DNA of 64,000 bases from Holdemania massiliensis. GTDB taxonomy: Bacteria > Bacillota_I > Bacilli_A > Erysipelotrichales > Erysipelotrichaceae. This document shows positions 52,036 to 60,381 of the stretch, piece by piece. Location of the stretch: contig NZ_JAKNTK010000001.1 in NCBI RefSeq assembly GCF_022440805.1, positions 2,914,001 through 2,978,000 of the forward strand, in the 5' to 3' direction. The notes beneath the pieces were generated by a model. That model searched no databases and was not told the origin of the DNA. It worked only from the letters and a program-made list of their open reading frames with translations. Every line of letters begins with the position of its first letter. Within the stretch, counting starts at the first letter, position 1. The position numbers and the translations under genes were made by a program.

Positions 52036-52737
52036 TTATTTCTCCAGCATTAAAACTTTTAATTCCGGGCTATCTTCCCAATACTTCTGCACGATAATTC
52101 TTCCCGTATAAGGGCTGACAAGCATGGCTCTGTTTCTGCCTTTTTCAATCGTGACATAGCCGTAGAAATCCATGCTTCTTTCCTTTTCTGTCAAGATTGC
52201 AACCTCATCAGGAAAAAAGAATTCTGCTTTGTTGTGATTCACAGCTGCTATGAATTGAATTTCTACAAGTTTTTGTCGTTTTAATGCAAGCCGTACCCCC
52301 TCAATATCCTTTAGTTCACTCCACAATGGAAATCCGATCAAATACCCCAATATAAACAAGCAGGCAAAACAGGTCTTTTTTCCTGCACTGTTTTTCATCT
52401 TAGGAAACAGCCTCATCATCACTGCATCAAAGAGAATGGCAGCGATTCCGCAGGCGATAAGCGGCCCGCCTATCAATTGATTAGGAAAAGCGATATCGGT
52501 ATAAATTCCAACCCCAAAAACAACAATCAGAATGAATGTTCTTTTCCATTGCTTTGCGCTGAAACTTGATAACCAAAAGTTAACAAGAACGATAAAAACA
52601 ACGGCACACACCCAATCCGCTTTTATGATTTTGCCATAAAGCAGTGAAAGCACTTCCGCGAACAGCATGACTAAAATAAATAAAACAATGCTGAAAACTT
52701 TCCAACAGTTCCAACGTTTGAAAAAATGTTTTTTCAT
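52036..52737 (-). CDS. membrane protein of a tandem three-member family (copy 1)
   Basis: A 233-residue protein with about five membrane segments and the shared C-terminal domain (LKRQKLVEIQFIAAV, then AMLVSPYTGRIIVQKYWED). It is the most divergent of the three. ATG follows GGGGGAAG. First gene of a four-gene unit ending at 50049. No terminator is visible after the last gene. The 241-base gap upstream holds a hairpin at 52957. Confidence 0.65.
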   Translation of the reverse strand: MKKHFFKRWNCWKVFSIVLFILVMLFAEVLSLLYGKIIKADWVCAVVFIVLVNFWLSSFSAKQWKRTFILIVVFGVGIYTDIAFPNQLIGGPLIACGIAAILFDAVMMRLFPKMKNSAGKKTCFACLFILGYLIGFPLWSELKDIEGVRLALKRQKLVEIQFIAAVNHNKAEFFFPDEVAILTEKERSMDFYGYVTIEKGRNRAMLVSPYTGRIIVQKYWEDSPELKVLMLEK

Positions 52738-52956
52738 TTTTCTTCCCCCGCTCTATTTCCCCTTATTTGCTTACATTTTATCATATTCCCTCGGCTTTAA
52801 AAGCCGCGCTTTTGCAACTTCATGAATTATTCATAATTGAGTAACGAGACCAGTCAGGGGGTTATGGGGAGAACCTGAAACCTAATTTTCAACTCTCACC
52901 GAACCTGTCGTCTATAACATAATACCTGTCAGTTAAAACTGCTCTAAAAACGCAAT

Positions 52957-52978
52957 AAGATCCGGCTGCCCGGATCTT
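52957..52978. terminator. hairpin at the end of the 80-residue gene
   Basis: Perfect 9-bp stem AAGATCCGG/CCGGATCTT with a CTGC loop, adjacent to the stop codon at 52979. The plus-strand side is followed by TCTATTTTTTT, the minus side by ATTGCGTTTTT. Confidence 0.6.
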
Positions 52979-53221
52979 CTATTTTTTTATACGGATTGAC
53001 TGAATCAGTTCTTGTCTGATTTCTTCTGCCGCTTGACCTTTCGCCGGTTTCCCTAAAATATAGGCGAAACTATCGCTCCATTCCTGATCGCTGTACGCTG
53101 CTGCGTCAAAATTAAGCAAAACTCTCCGCAAGGGAATGAAATACCCCTGCGTATGGAGATCGGAGAGATAGGGACATCCGCATTGATCAGCCAGAAATTC
53201 AAGTAAACTTTGTTTCGGCAT
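52979..53221 (-). CDS. small protein, unknown function
   Basis: An 80-residue soluble protein, not recognised. It has a CGCPY motif (residues 14-18), a LRRVLLNFDAAAYSDQEWSD stretch and a basic C-terminus. ATG follows AAAGGAGGACAG. It lies immediately downstream of the 65-bp inverted-repeat element and the serine recombinase gene, on the same strand. Confidence 0.6.
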   Translation of the reverse strand: MPKQSLLEFLADQCGCPYLSDLHTQGYFIPLRRVLLNFDAAAYSDQEWSDSFAYILGKPAKGQAAEEIRQELIQSIRIKK

Positions 53222-53270
53222 TGTTTCTGTCCTCCTTTTTTGTCAACTAAATCAGACTTTTTTATTACTG

Positions 53271-53335
53271 ATATAATGGATTTATACAGAAACAGGCTGC
53301 AAATTACGCAGGTTTCAGTTATAAATCCATTATAT
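53271..53335. repeat. 65-bp inverted-repeat element next to the recombinase
   Basis: Perfect 16-bp arms: ATATAATGGATTTATA (53271-53286) and its reverse complement (53320-53335), with a 33-base centre that is itself nearly palindromic (GAAAC...GTTTC and CTGC...GCAG). TATAAT hexamers occur in both arms on opposite strands. On the minus strand TAGACT (53357-53352) lies 17 bases from the outer TATAAT (53334-53329), so a promoter for the small gene may overlap it. Confidence 0.75.
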
Positions 53336-53380
53336 TCCGAATGTCAAAAAAAGTCTACTTTTTTAGATGCAGGCTGAAAA

Positions 53381-53977
53381 CTAAGCTTGCCGCTTGCACC
53401 ACCGCAAAAAGGTTTCGTGCGAAACGCCAAGCTGCGAAGCCGCCTGCCGTGATGAAATCTCTTGATTTTTCCACTGCTGACGTAGTTCATTGAATTGATC
53501 GGGAACCGGAATCTTCGGTCTTCCGAATTGAACACCTTTGCGTTTTGCGGCTTGAATTCCCTCTTTTTGCCGCTGCCGGATATTTTCACGCTCCGTCTGC
53601 GCGACATAGCTTAACAGCTGCAGCACCAGATCGGCAATCAAAGTGCCGGTGAGGTCTTTTCCTTCCCGCGTATCCAAAAGCGCCATGTCCAAAACCACAA
53701 TGTCAATGCCTTTTTCTTTCGTCAGATGCCGCCACTGCTGAATAATTTCTTCATAGTTGCGGCCCAGGCGGTCAATGCTTTTAATTACAAGCAGATCGCC
53801 CTTTTTCATTTTGCGGATCAGCCGCCGGTAACGTGGGCGGTTAAAGTCTTTTCCACTTTGTTTTTCGATGACGATGTTCTTTTCAGGGACCGGGAATTCC
53901 AACATCGCAATCATCTGTCGATCTTCGTTTTGATCCTTCGTCGATACTCGTACGTAGCCATAGATTTGGCAAGTCAT
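53381..53977 (-). CDS. serine recombinase (resolvase/invertase family)
   Basis: About 198 residues, a small serine recombinase. The catalytic serine is in IYGYVRVSTKDQNEDRQ, followed by GDLLVIKSIDRLGRNYEEI and the DNA-contact arm ERENIRQRQKEGIQAAKRKG; the C-terminus is a helix-turn-helix (ISSRQAASQLGVSHETFLRW). It is full length for the invertase/resolvase group. ATG 53977 follows AAGGAGG with 7 bases. No transposase or other mobile genes are visible, so it may be a resident or remnant element. Confidence 0.88.
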   Translation of the reverse strand: MTCQIYGYVRVSTKDQNEDRQMIAMLEFPVPEKNIVIEKQSGKDFNRPRYRRLIRKMKKGDLLVIKSIDRLGRNYEEIIQQWRHLTKEKGIDIVVLDMALLDTREGKDLTGTLIADLVLQLLSYVAQTERENIRQRQKEGIQAAKRKGVQFGRPKIPVPDQFNELRQQWKNQEISSRQAASQLGVSHETFLRWCKRQA

Positions 53978-54061
53978 GATCTTTCCTCCTTTTTCCATTC
54001 TATATAAAACCCTATACAAAACGCAATTATACGCTAAAGGTAAAAATTTCCAGCACTTTTA

Positions 54062-54095
54062 GTAAAAATAAAAAACACAGATTTCTCTGTGTTTT
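54062..54095 (-). terminator. intrinsic terminator after tldE
   Basis: AAAACACAGA/TCTGTGTTTT perfect 10-bp stem with a GAAA loop on the minus strand, followed by T-rich sequence. Confidence 0.88.
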
Positions 54096-54122
54096 CAATG
54101 AATGTAATAATTAACGGAGTAA

Positions 54123-55451
54123 TTACTCGCCAGATATCGCCAAATTTTCTACATACAGCGAGCTGCAGCGCACACCGTTTAAATCCTGACGGCCGTCATT
54201 GCCCAAAGTCACGATCGAATTCATCATTTCCAAATAATTGGCAGCGATCGTAATTAAGTGAATCGGATAAGCAATCTGCCCTTTTTCAATTTTAAACCCG
54301 CTGGCCTGCAATGAGAAATCTGTCGTCAGCGGATTCAATCCCGCATGCAGCCCCTGCAGATCGGTGATCAGCACGCCTTCCTCCATCTGAGCAATCATGG
54401 CGTCCAGGGATTGATCTCCCGGTTCGACAAGCAAATTCGTCGGTGAAATCTGAACCGGACTGCTGCAGCCATTTTTAAATCCGTTGCCAGTCGAGGCTCG
54501 GTTCGCTTTCAGCGCACTTTTCCGATCATAAAGCGCTTCTTTAAACACGCCCTTTTCAACCAGAACGGTGCGTTGAGTCGGAACGCCTTCATCATCGAAG
54601 TCACAGCTGACAAAACCATCAGGAAGCTGCGGATCATCGACAATCGTGATCAACGGACTCATGACTGGCTGTCCCTGACGATCCTTCAATACGGAAAGGT
54701 CTTTCTGAATCTGTTCCGAACTGAACATCGACCACAGAGAACCCAGCAGATCTGTGGCGACATCATAACGCAGGATTGCCGGATAACGGCCGGAAGGAAT
54801 CCGTACGGCAGAGAGCTTGGACACCGCCTCATGTACCGCTTCTTCGACCAGCTCATCCGCATCCTGGGATGTCAGATCCTTGATGGAACGCCAGCTGAAC
54901 CCATTTGTTTGTTCCTTGCCGTCCGACGCAATGACGCTCAGCGTGATCAGACCTAAAGTAGAACTGCGGGTTCCCTGTAATCCCTGGGTGTTGGCCAGAG
55001 TCGTCAGGGAAGCGACCTCTTGATAGCCGCAGGCAGATACCCGCTGAATTCGGGAATCTTTTTTCAAGGCGGCTGTTTCAATTTTTTTCATGAATTCAAT
55101 TTTTTCCGATGCCGTATGCTTGGCCAGCGTCTTATCGCTGCGATCATCCGTCATCGGTGTCTGGCCCTGTGTAAACAGCACGGTATCCTCGGTTTCCAAA
55201 GCATCCGCCAGTTCACAGCATTGTTTTGCCAAGGCCTGTAGTGAAGCCTCGTCTGTTTTTTCGCTGTAAACACTGGCGCAGCGCCCCTTCCGGGTTCCCC
55301 GCAGCGAAAGTCCGCTTGAATCCGAAACGACGAACTGCCGCGGCTGCTGATCAAGGATATCAAAGCGCAGCGTCTGAGTTTGACTTTGATAGACCTCAGC
55401 CTCTTCCAGGCCCTCTTCCCGGGCAAATTTCAAAAGTGTTTCTGCGATCAT
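54123..55451 (-). CDS. tldE: TldE/PmbA-type protein, partner of TldD
   Basis: A 442-residue protein of the modulator-of-DNA-gyrase/TldD-E fold. It lacks the HExxxH zinc motif of its partner, as PmbA/TldE proteins do, and shows QVSISPTNLLVEP-like and FVSCDFDDEGVPTQRT stretches. TldD-TldE heterodimers are proteases that process peptides such as microcin leaders. ATG 55451 overlaps the stop of tldD by 4 bases. Confidence 0.88.
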   Translation of the reverse strand: MIAETLLKFAREEGLEEAEVYQSQTQTLRFDILDQQPRQFVVSDSSGLSLRGTRKGRCASVYSEKTDEASLQALAKQCCELADALETEDTVLFTQGQTPMTDDRSDKTLAKHTASEKIEFMKKIETAALKKDSRIQRVSACGYQEVASLTTLANTQGLQGTRSSTLGLITLSVIASDGKEQTNGFSWRSIKDLTSQDADELVEEAVHEAVSKLSAVRIPSGRYPAILRYDVATDLLGSLWSMFSSEQIQKDLSVLKDRQGQPVMSPLITIVDDPQLPDGFVSCDFDDEGVPTQRTVLVEKGVFKEALYDRKSALKANRASTGNGFKNGCSSPVQISPTNLLVEPGDQSLDAMIAQMEEGVLITDLQGLHAGLNPLTTDFSLQASGFKIEKGQIAYPIHLITIAANYLEMMNSIVTLGNDGRQDLNGVRCSSLYVENLAISGE

Positions 55452-56845
55452 TTCAGTTTTCCTCCTTTGCCGCCGACGGTCATTGAACGGACACGGATTG
55501 TCGGCTGTCCCACATCGGTGGGAATGGAACCGCTCTTGGATCCGCACATCCCCTGTTCCCGTGAGCCGTTATCTGCGATTTTATCAATTTTAAACAGGAT
55601 TTCAGCCCCGTTGCCGATCAGCGTCGCGCCTCTTACTGGTTCGGCAATCTGACCGCCGCGAATCATGTAGGCTTCCAGTACCGCAAAGTTGAAATCACCG
55701 GTAACCGGATTGACCGAACCGCCGCCTAAACGCTTCGCATACAGGCCCAGCGGGGTATCCGCAATGATTTCTTCCACTGTCGAGGTTCCGTTTAACAAAA
55801 ATGTATTGGTCATCCGGGAAGTCGGCTCAAACGTGTAGTCCTGACGGCGCGAAGAACCGGTCGCTTCCATCCCCATCCGCCGAGCGTTCAGCGGATCGAT
55901 CAGATAGCCTTTGAGGATCCCGTTTTCGATCAGCAGGTTCCGCTGGCTTGGGTGCCCCTCATCATCGATGTTATTGCTGCCCCAGGCGTGCGGAATCGTT
56001 CCGTCATCGACGGCGTTGACCAGCTCACTGGCGACTTTCTGCCCCAGTTTGCCGCAGAAGACTGAGTTGCCGTAGGCGACACTGGTGGCTTCCAGCGAAT
56101 GTCCGCAGGCTTCATGGAAGATGACGCCGCCGAAGCCATTATCAATGACCACGGTCATTTCTCCGCTTGGACATTCATCGGCATTCAGCATCACCTTGGC
56201 TGTGCGGGCGGCATCCTGAGCCATGGCTTCGATGTCGATTTGATCATAGAATTCATATCCGGCATGAGCACCCGGTGCTTTCGCGGAGTTCTGCATCCGC
56301 TCTCCCTCGACGGCTACCGCCTGCATGCGCATCCGTGTCCGCTGACGATTGTCACGGACAAACTTGCCTTCACTGGACGCGATGATGACGGTTTGATCTT
56401 CATCGGCAAGATTAACGATGGCTTTTTTAATCACAGGATCATAGCTTAAAAGGGCATCGTTGGCGCGCTGCATTAACTGGCGGCGCTGCTTTAGGGTCAC
56501 GCTTTGAACCGGGATTTCCGGTGCATGCTGATCCACGATTTCCTGCGGCTGAAGAAGCCGGCACTCCGCCTGCCGTTTGCGGCCGATGGACTCGGCCAGC
56601 TGATCGATCACCGTCATGATTTTTTCATCGTCCTGTTCGTTGGTATAGCCATAAACTGTGCGTAATCCGTCAAAAATGCGAATCGACAAACCCCAGCGTT
56701 CACCGCTGTTGGCCGCTTCAATTTTGCCGTTGAGCATGGAAACACTGCACGTCCATTTTTCCTCTTCAAACAATTCTGCGAAATCTCCGCCCCGAGCCAA
56801 AGCCCGATCGAGATATCGCTGTGCTTTTATCGTATCTAAAAACAT
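55448..56845 (-). CDS. tldD: TldD metalloprotease
   Basis: A 465-residue zinc metalloprotease subunit. The active-site motif HEACGH is in GGVIFHEACGHSLEAT (about residue 253), and the C-terminal REQGMCGSKSGSIPTDVGQ has the further cysteine near the zinc site. It forms the protease with TldE and degrades or matures small peptides inside the cell. ATG follows AAAGGGAAAACT. It is divergent from the HD-domain gene with a shared 110-base region. Confidence 0.93.
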   Translation of the reverse strand: MFLDTIKAQRYLDRALARGGDFAELFEEEKWTCSVSMLNGKIEAANSGERWGLSIRIFDGLRTVYGYTNEQDDEKIMTVIDQLAESIGRKRQAECRLLQPQEIVDQHAPEIPVQSVTLKQRRQLMQRANDALLSYDPVIKKAIVNLADEDQTVIIASSEGKFVRDNRQRTRMRMQAVAVEGERMQNSAKAPGAHAGYEFYDQIDIEAMAQDAARTAKVMLNADECPSGEMTVVIDNGFGGVIFHEACGHSLEATSVAYGNSVFCGKLGQKVASELVNAVDDGTIPHAWGSNNIDDEGHPSQRNLLIENGILKGYLIDPLNARRMGMEATGSSRRQDYTFEPTSRMTNTFLLNGTSTVEEIIADTPLGLYAKRLGGGSVNPVTGDFNFAVLEAYMIRGGQIAEPVRGATLIGNGAEILFKIDKIADNGSREQGMCGSKSGSIPTDVGQPTIRVRSMTVGGKGGKLK

Positions 56846-56879
56846 AGTTTTCCCTTTCTTTTTCTGTTTTCAGCAATTA

Positions 56880-56923
56880 TTCACACAGGATAACTTGTTT
56901 TTCTGTGTGAACCTTGTTATTAT
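56880..56923 (+). promoter_or_regulatory. divergent region: promoter for the HD gene and inverted repeat
   Basis: TTGTTT (56895-56900), 17-base spacer, TATTAT (56918-56923) read toward the HD-domain gene. A perfect 9-bp inverted repeat, TTCACACAG (56880-56888) and CTGTGTGAA (56903-56911), overlaps the -35 and spacer, and may control one or both genes. Confidence 0.55.
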
Positions 56924-56956
56924 GGGACTTGTAGTTTTTCAAAAGGAGTGATTTCA

Positions 56957-57505
56957 TTGGAAAAACCCATTGGATCCCGTAAAAATTTCGCCGATTCCGA
57001 AGAAACGCTGGTCAGCGAATTCATGGAACTGGTTCAGGATATTCTGCATATTGACGACGTTCAGGAGCTGCGCGATTATGTTCAGCATTGCAAGACCACT
57101 CGTCTGCAGCATTGCGTTAACGTCGCTTATTATACCTTTTTAATCAGCCGCCGCTTGGAGTTGAATGTCCGCAGCGCTACGCGCGGGGCACTGCTTCACG
57201 ACTTTTACCTGTATGACTGGAAAAACAACGAACAGCCGATCGAAGGCCGTCACAGCGTGGTTCATCCGCAGGTTGCCCTGGCCATGGCCAAACAGTATAC
57301 GCAGGTCGATTCCATTATGGAAGACTGCATCCTCAATCACATGTGGCCGATGTCCCGGCAGCGTCCGCAGACGAAGGAAGGCTGGGTTGTCCAGGGTGTA
57401 GACAAGCTGTGTGCCGCGATGGAAATGGGAACCCAGTCGGTTCGCCGCGTCAGCCCGGTAAAGCTGAAGGCCCTGATGGTTTCGGCCATCGCTGCCCGTT
57501 ATTAA
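56957..57505 (+). CDS. HD-domain phosphohydrolase
   Basis: About 182 residues. The HD motif is complete: His in LQHCVNVAYYTF, HD in ALLHDFYLYDW, later His in ILNHMWP and the closing Asp in GVDKLCAAME. Such proteins hydrolyse nucleotides or phosphate esters. It starts with TTG at 56957, 8 bases after AAGGAG; a GTG at 56948 overlaps the ribosome site. Substrate unknown. Confidence 0.85.
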   Translation: MEKPIGSRKNFADSEETLVSEFMELVQDILHIDDVQELRDYVQHCKTTRLQHCVNVAYYTFLISRRLELNVRSATRGALLHDFYLYDWKNNEQPIEGRHSVVHPQVALAMAKQYTQVDSIMEDCILNHMWPMSRQRPQTKEGWVVQGVDKLCAAMEMGTQSVRRVSPVKLKALMVSAIAARY

Positions 57506-57543
57506 TTTCTGCTTTTTCTGTCAGGTTTAAAACAAACGTTCAG

Positions 57544-57567
57544 CACACCCTTGCGGTGTGTTTTTTT
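57544..57567 (+). terminator. intrinsic terminator after the HD-domain gene
   Basis: CACACC/GGTGTG stem, 5-base loop, seven T. Confidence 0.88.
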
Positions 57568-57609
57568 ATGCTTTTGCAATCCGCCTGTTCTGTTTTCTTT
57601 TTAACAAGC

Positions 57610-57636
57610 AAAGGCTTACCGCTGCGGCAAGCCTTT
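57610..57636 (-). terminator. terminator hairpin after the amidohydrolase pair
   Basis: AAAGGCTT/AAGCCTTT stem with inner CCGC/GCGG, 12 bases after the stop at 57648. The T-tract is short on both strands. Confidence 0.65.
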
Positions 57637-57647
57637 CCTGTTTGGGA

Positions 57648-58808
57648 TTATGCTTGGTAGACAATCTTGCCGTCGATGATCGTGCAGAGATTTCTGGCTT
57701 CGGTATCCACTGCCGGCATGCCGTCAAAAATCAGCACATCGCCGTCTTTGCCGGCTTCCAGAGAGCCAATGCGATCGTCGCAGCCGATGATTTTGGCCGC
57801 GTTGATCGTAATCATATGCAAAGCCCGGATTTCATCCAGACCAGTGCGGACGGCTTCTCCGGCCTGGGTTATGATCATGTACGGAACAAAGCATGGGCCA
57901 TCGGTCATGATGGCGCAGCAGACTCCGCGCCGATCCAGCTCCGCCAGACAGTCGATATCCACCTTGCAGCCTTCCCCGCCAAACAACGGGGCGCCTAACG
58001 GCCCGTAAATCACACCGCGGACATGCTTGCTGGAAGCAAGCTCGTCATAGAAATCACTGGAACCTAACGCATGATCCAGCGTCACATCAAAATCAAACTC
58101 CTCGGCCAGCTGCAAGAGCGACATCATATCATGCTGATAACAATGAACTTTGAGCGGAATTTTCTTCTCCAGCACCAACAGACCGTTTTCCAGTCCCTGA
58201 TCGAACTTCGGCATTTTTTCCGGATCCGTTTGACCCTGAGCTTTTTTAGCCTGATAGTCTTTCACCTTCAGAAAGTAATCACGAAATAAATCCGCAACCC
58301 CTAAGCGCGACATCGGCATCGCTGTCCGTGGTCCGTAAACACCTTTGGGATTGACGCCCATTGCGGCTTTTAAAGCGATGGGATTGCGCAGTGTCCGGCT
58401 GGCCAGCGACGTTCCGGCGGACTTCACGGCACAGGCTAATCCGCAGATCACGTTGCCGCTGCCGGGGGTGATCGCGCTGGTTGTGATTCCGGCCTTCGCT
58501 GATTCCATGAATGAACGATCCAGCGGATTAATGCCGTCGTAAGCCTGAATTTCCGGTGTCTGCGGCTTGGTCAGCTCATTGAGATCCTGAGCGCCGGTGT
58601 CCGTATCAAAACCGCCGATATGCGAGTGGGCATCGACAATTCCCGGCATGACAATCCGGCCGGACGCGTCGATGACCTGGGCGGCTTCGGCTTCAATCGC
58701 CGCGGCGACTTTTACAATTTTGCCGTCGTCACCGATCAGCACATCAGCCTGTTCCAAAACACCCTGCGGCCCCATCGTCAGCACTTTCCCGTTTTTTATA
58801 AGAAGCAT
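57648..58808 (-). CDS. amidohydrolase, metal site intact
   Basis: A 386-residue amidohydrolase of the imidazolonepropionase/prolidase-like branch. Ligands are visible in order: HxH in VDAHSHIGG (about residue 63), His in PLKVHCYQHDM, His in VTLDHALGSSD and Asp in IMTDGPCF. The N-terminal MLLIKNGKVLT strand and closing GKDGDVLIFDG are typical. It overlaps the upstream paralogue by 13 bases, so the two are co-translated. The substrate (a cyclic or dipeptide-type amide is likely for this branch) is not visible. Confidence 0.88.
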   Translation of the reverse strand: MLLIKNGKVLTMGPQGVLEQADVLIGDDGKIVKVAAAIEAEAAQVIDASGRIVMPGIVDAHSHIGGFDTDTGAQDLNELTKPQTPEIQAYDGINPLDRSFMESAKAGITTSAITPGSGNVICGLACAVKSAGTSLASRTLRNPIALKAAMGVNPKGVYGPRTAMPMSRLGVADLFRDYFLKVKDYQAKKAQGQTDPEKMPKFDQGLENGLLVLEKKIPLKVHCYQHDMMSLLQLAEEFDFDVTLDHALGSSDFYDELASSKHVRGVIYGPLGAPLFGGEGCKVDIDCLAELDRRGVCCAIMTDGPCFVPYMIITQAGEAVRTGLDEIRALHMITINAAKIIGCDDRIGSLEAGKDGDVLIFDGMPAVDTEARNLCTIIDGKIVYQA

Positions 58809-59965
58809 TTCATCGCATCTCCTTTCCGATACAAAATTTCACCGTTGGCGATCGTCATTTCGACTGCGCCCTTGTAGCTGGTGATCGGATTGGCGCTCCA
58901 CAGGACAAGATCGGCACGCTTGCCTTCTTCCAGCGAACCTGTCAGGTTTTCAATTCCCAACAGTTTGGCGGCATTGTAGGTCAGCATTGTCAGCACTGCC
59001 TCATCATCGTGGATTACTTTCTGCATTTCCAAAGCCGACCACAACAAATCCTCACGGCCGCCGAAACCATTGTCAGCAGCGCTGAAAGCCACCGTCGCTC
59101 CTTGTCGGGCCAGCTCGGCAATTCCGGCATAATCGGTATTGCGCGTATATTTATTAAACCCATTGGCCGGATTGGCAACGATCAGACCGCAGTGCTTCTC
59201 TGACAGCTCAGTCAACGTACCATCGACGCCAAACCCGCCGCAGAAAACCAAATCCAGGTCATACTCAGCGGTTGCCCGCAAAACCGAACGAATTTCCGTC
59301 GGTGTATTGCAGCTGACAAACAACGGCATCTGCTTGTCTACGACCGGTTTTAAAGCTGCCAGTTTTTCATCCCGTTCTGTCTTTTCATCTTCTGGATTAT
59401 AATTTTTGGCTGCCTCCAGCTTTTCCTTGAACATCGCAAAAATGCCCATTTTGGTCATCGGTGCCAGATTGCGGGATCCATACGCTTCTTTCACCGCTTC
59501 GGTCACCGAAGCTTTCATGCCTGTCTTTTCCTTGATCAGCATTTTCATCGGATTGACGCCATGCACCTCGAAAGCAGCCATCTGTCCGCCGAACACATTG
59601 TTGTTGGTCGGAGCGACGCCCACCGCTGTAATGCCGAAAGCATAGATCTGCTGCCGGGTAATGCCTCGGCCATTAAAGGCATACTTGACATCCAGCTGCG
59701 GCGTGAAGACGTCGGAGCGTTCATCATTGTCATTGGCATTGCCGCGGATTTCCCGGCCTGGGCCTAAAATTCCCCAGTCGCTCAGCGGATCAATAAAGCC
59801 TGGAAACACCTGCATCCCTGCCGCGTCGATCACCTCGGCCCCACTGGCCTTTAGATGCTCACCGATTTGAACGATCTTGCCGTCTTCGATCAACAGATCC
59901 GTGTTTTTTACCTGTCCCCGGCCGTTATGGACACAGCCGTTTTTGATTAAAATCATCGAATTCAT
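58796..59965 (-). CDS. amidohydrolase paralogue without metal ligands (pseudoenzyme)
   Basis: About 389 residues, aligning with the following gene along its length (MILIKNG at the start, NAAKLLGIEN and GKRADLVLWSAN at the end). The HxH is replaced by DPLSDWG, the next His region reads PLFVSCNTPTE and the third LVFCGGFGVDG, so all three histidine ligand sites are lost; the final position keeps AADNG. It probably does not bind metal in the usual way. The fixed 13-base overlap with the active copy suggests a heterodimer. ATG 59965 follows AGGGAAAGG. Confidence 0.85.
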   Translation of the reverse strand: MNSMILIKNGCVHNGRGQVKNTDLLIEDGKIVQIGEHLKASGAEVIDAAGMQVFPGFIDPLSDWGILGPGREIRGNANDNDERSDVFTPQLDVKYAFNGRGITRQQIYAFGITAVGVAPTNNNVFGGQMAAFEVHGVNPMKMLIKEKTGMKASVTEAVKEAYGSRNLAPMTKMGIFAMFKEKLEAAKNYNPEDEKTERDEKLAALKPVVDKQMPLFVSCNTPTEIRSVLRATAEYDLDLVFCGGFGVDGTLTELSEKHCGLIVANPANGFNKYTRNTDYAGIAELARQGATVAFSAADNGFGGREDLLWSALEMQKVIHDDEAVLTMLTYNAAKLLGIENLTGSLEEGKRADLVLWSANPITSYKGAVEMTIANGEILYRKGDAMKCFL

Positions 59966-60084
59966 CATCCTTTCCCTGATGTTCATTATACTCATTTAAC
60001 GCAGAGTCTTCCAGCGATTTCCGACAGAGAATGCACAAAGTCATCAAAACGAGAGAGTTGAGTCATTTTCAAGAAAAATACAAA

Positions 60085-60128
60085 CTAAAAAAGGCTGATC
60101 CTGCGGCCAATGGATCAGACCCTTTTTT
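60085..60128. terminator. bidirectional terminator after the small membrane operon
   Basis: CTGATCC (60095-60101) and GGATCAG (60112-60118) with outer AAAAAGG/CCTTTTT, A-tract left and T-tract right. Confidence 0.8.
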
Positions 60129-60185
60129 GATTTTCTGATGCCTGATGAAACAGGGCCAGGCTTCACCCTTAAGCATGGAAGCAGA

Positions 60186-60365
60186 TCATCCCTGACAACG
60201 GCGGTTTTCCACAATTCCCCATAACATCAGACCGATCGCAATCAGTTCGATGAGAATGAATAATCCATGCGGCAGCTCCTCAACAAGGCCATTTATCATC
60301 AAAGCGAAGGCATTAAGGAATAATCCCAGCGTTAACGGCCAGGCTTGTTTTTGACGGCGGCACAT
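60186..60365 (-). CDS. 59-residue membrane protein
   Basis: A short gene: MCRRQKQAWPLTLGLFLN begins it, a stop comes after residue 59. Two hydrophobic stretches (about 10-27 and 34-50) are separated by a short acidic loop, VEELPHG. ATG 60365 is 9 bases after GGAGG, and it follows the previous gene by 16 bases in the same operon. Function unknown; possibly a partner of the membrane protein upstream. Confidence 0.7.
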   Translation of the reverse strand: MCRRQKQAWPLTLGLFLNAFALMINGLVEELPHGLFILIELIAIGLMLWGIVENRRCQG

Positions 60366-60381
60366 AATCTCAGGCCTCCTT

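Noticed and set aside
53271..53335. The inverted repeat as a transposon end or IS remnant
   Set aside because: No transposase, target duplication or second copy is visible; the arms are only 33 bp apart.
57601..57640. A CRISPR or repeat array
   Set aside because: Only tandem terminator hairpins; no repeated spacers. No CRISPR array, tRNA or rRNA was seen in the window.
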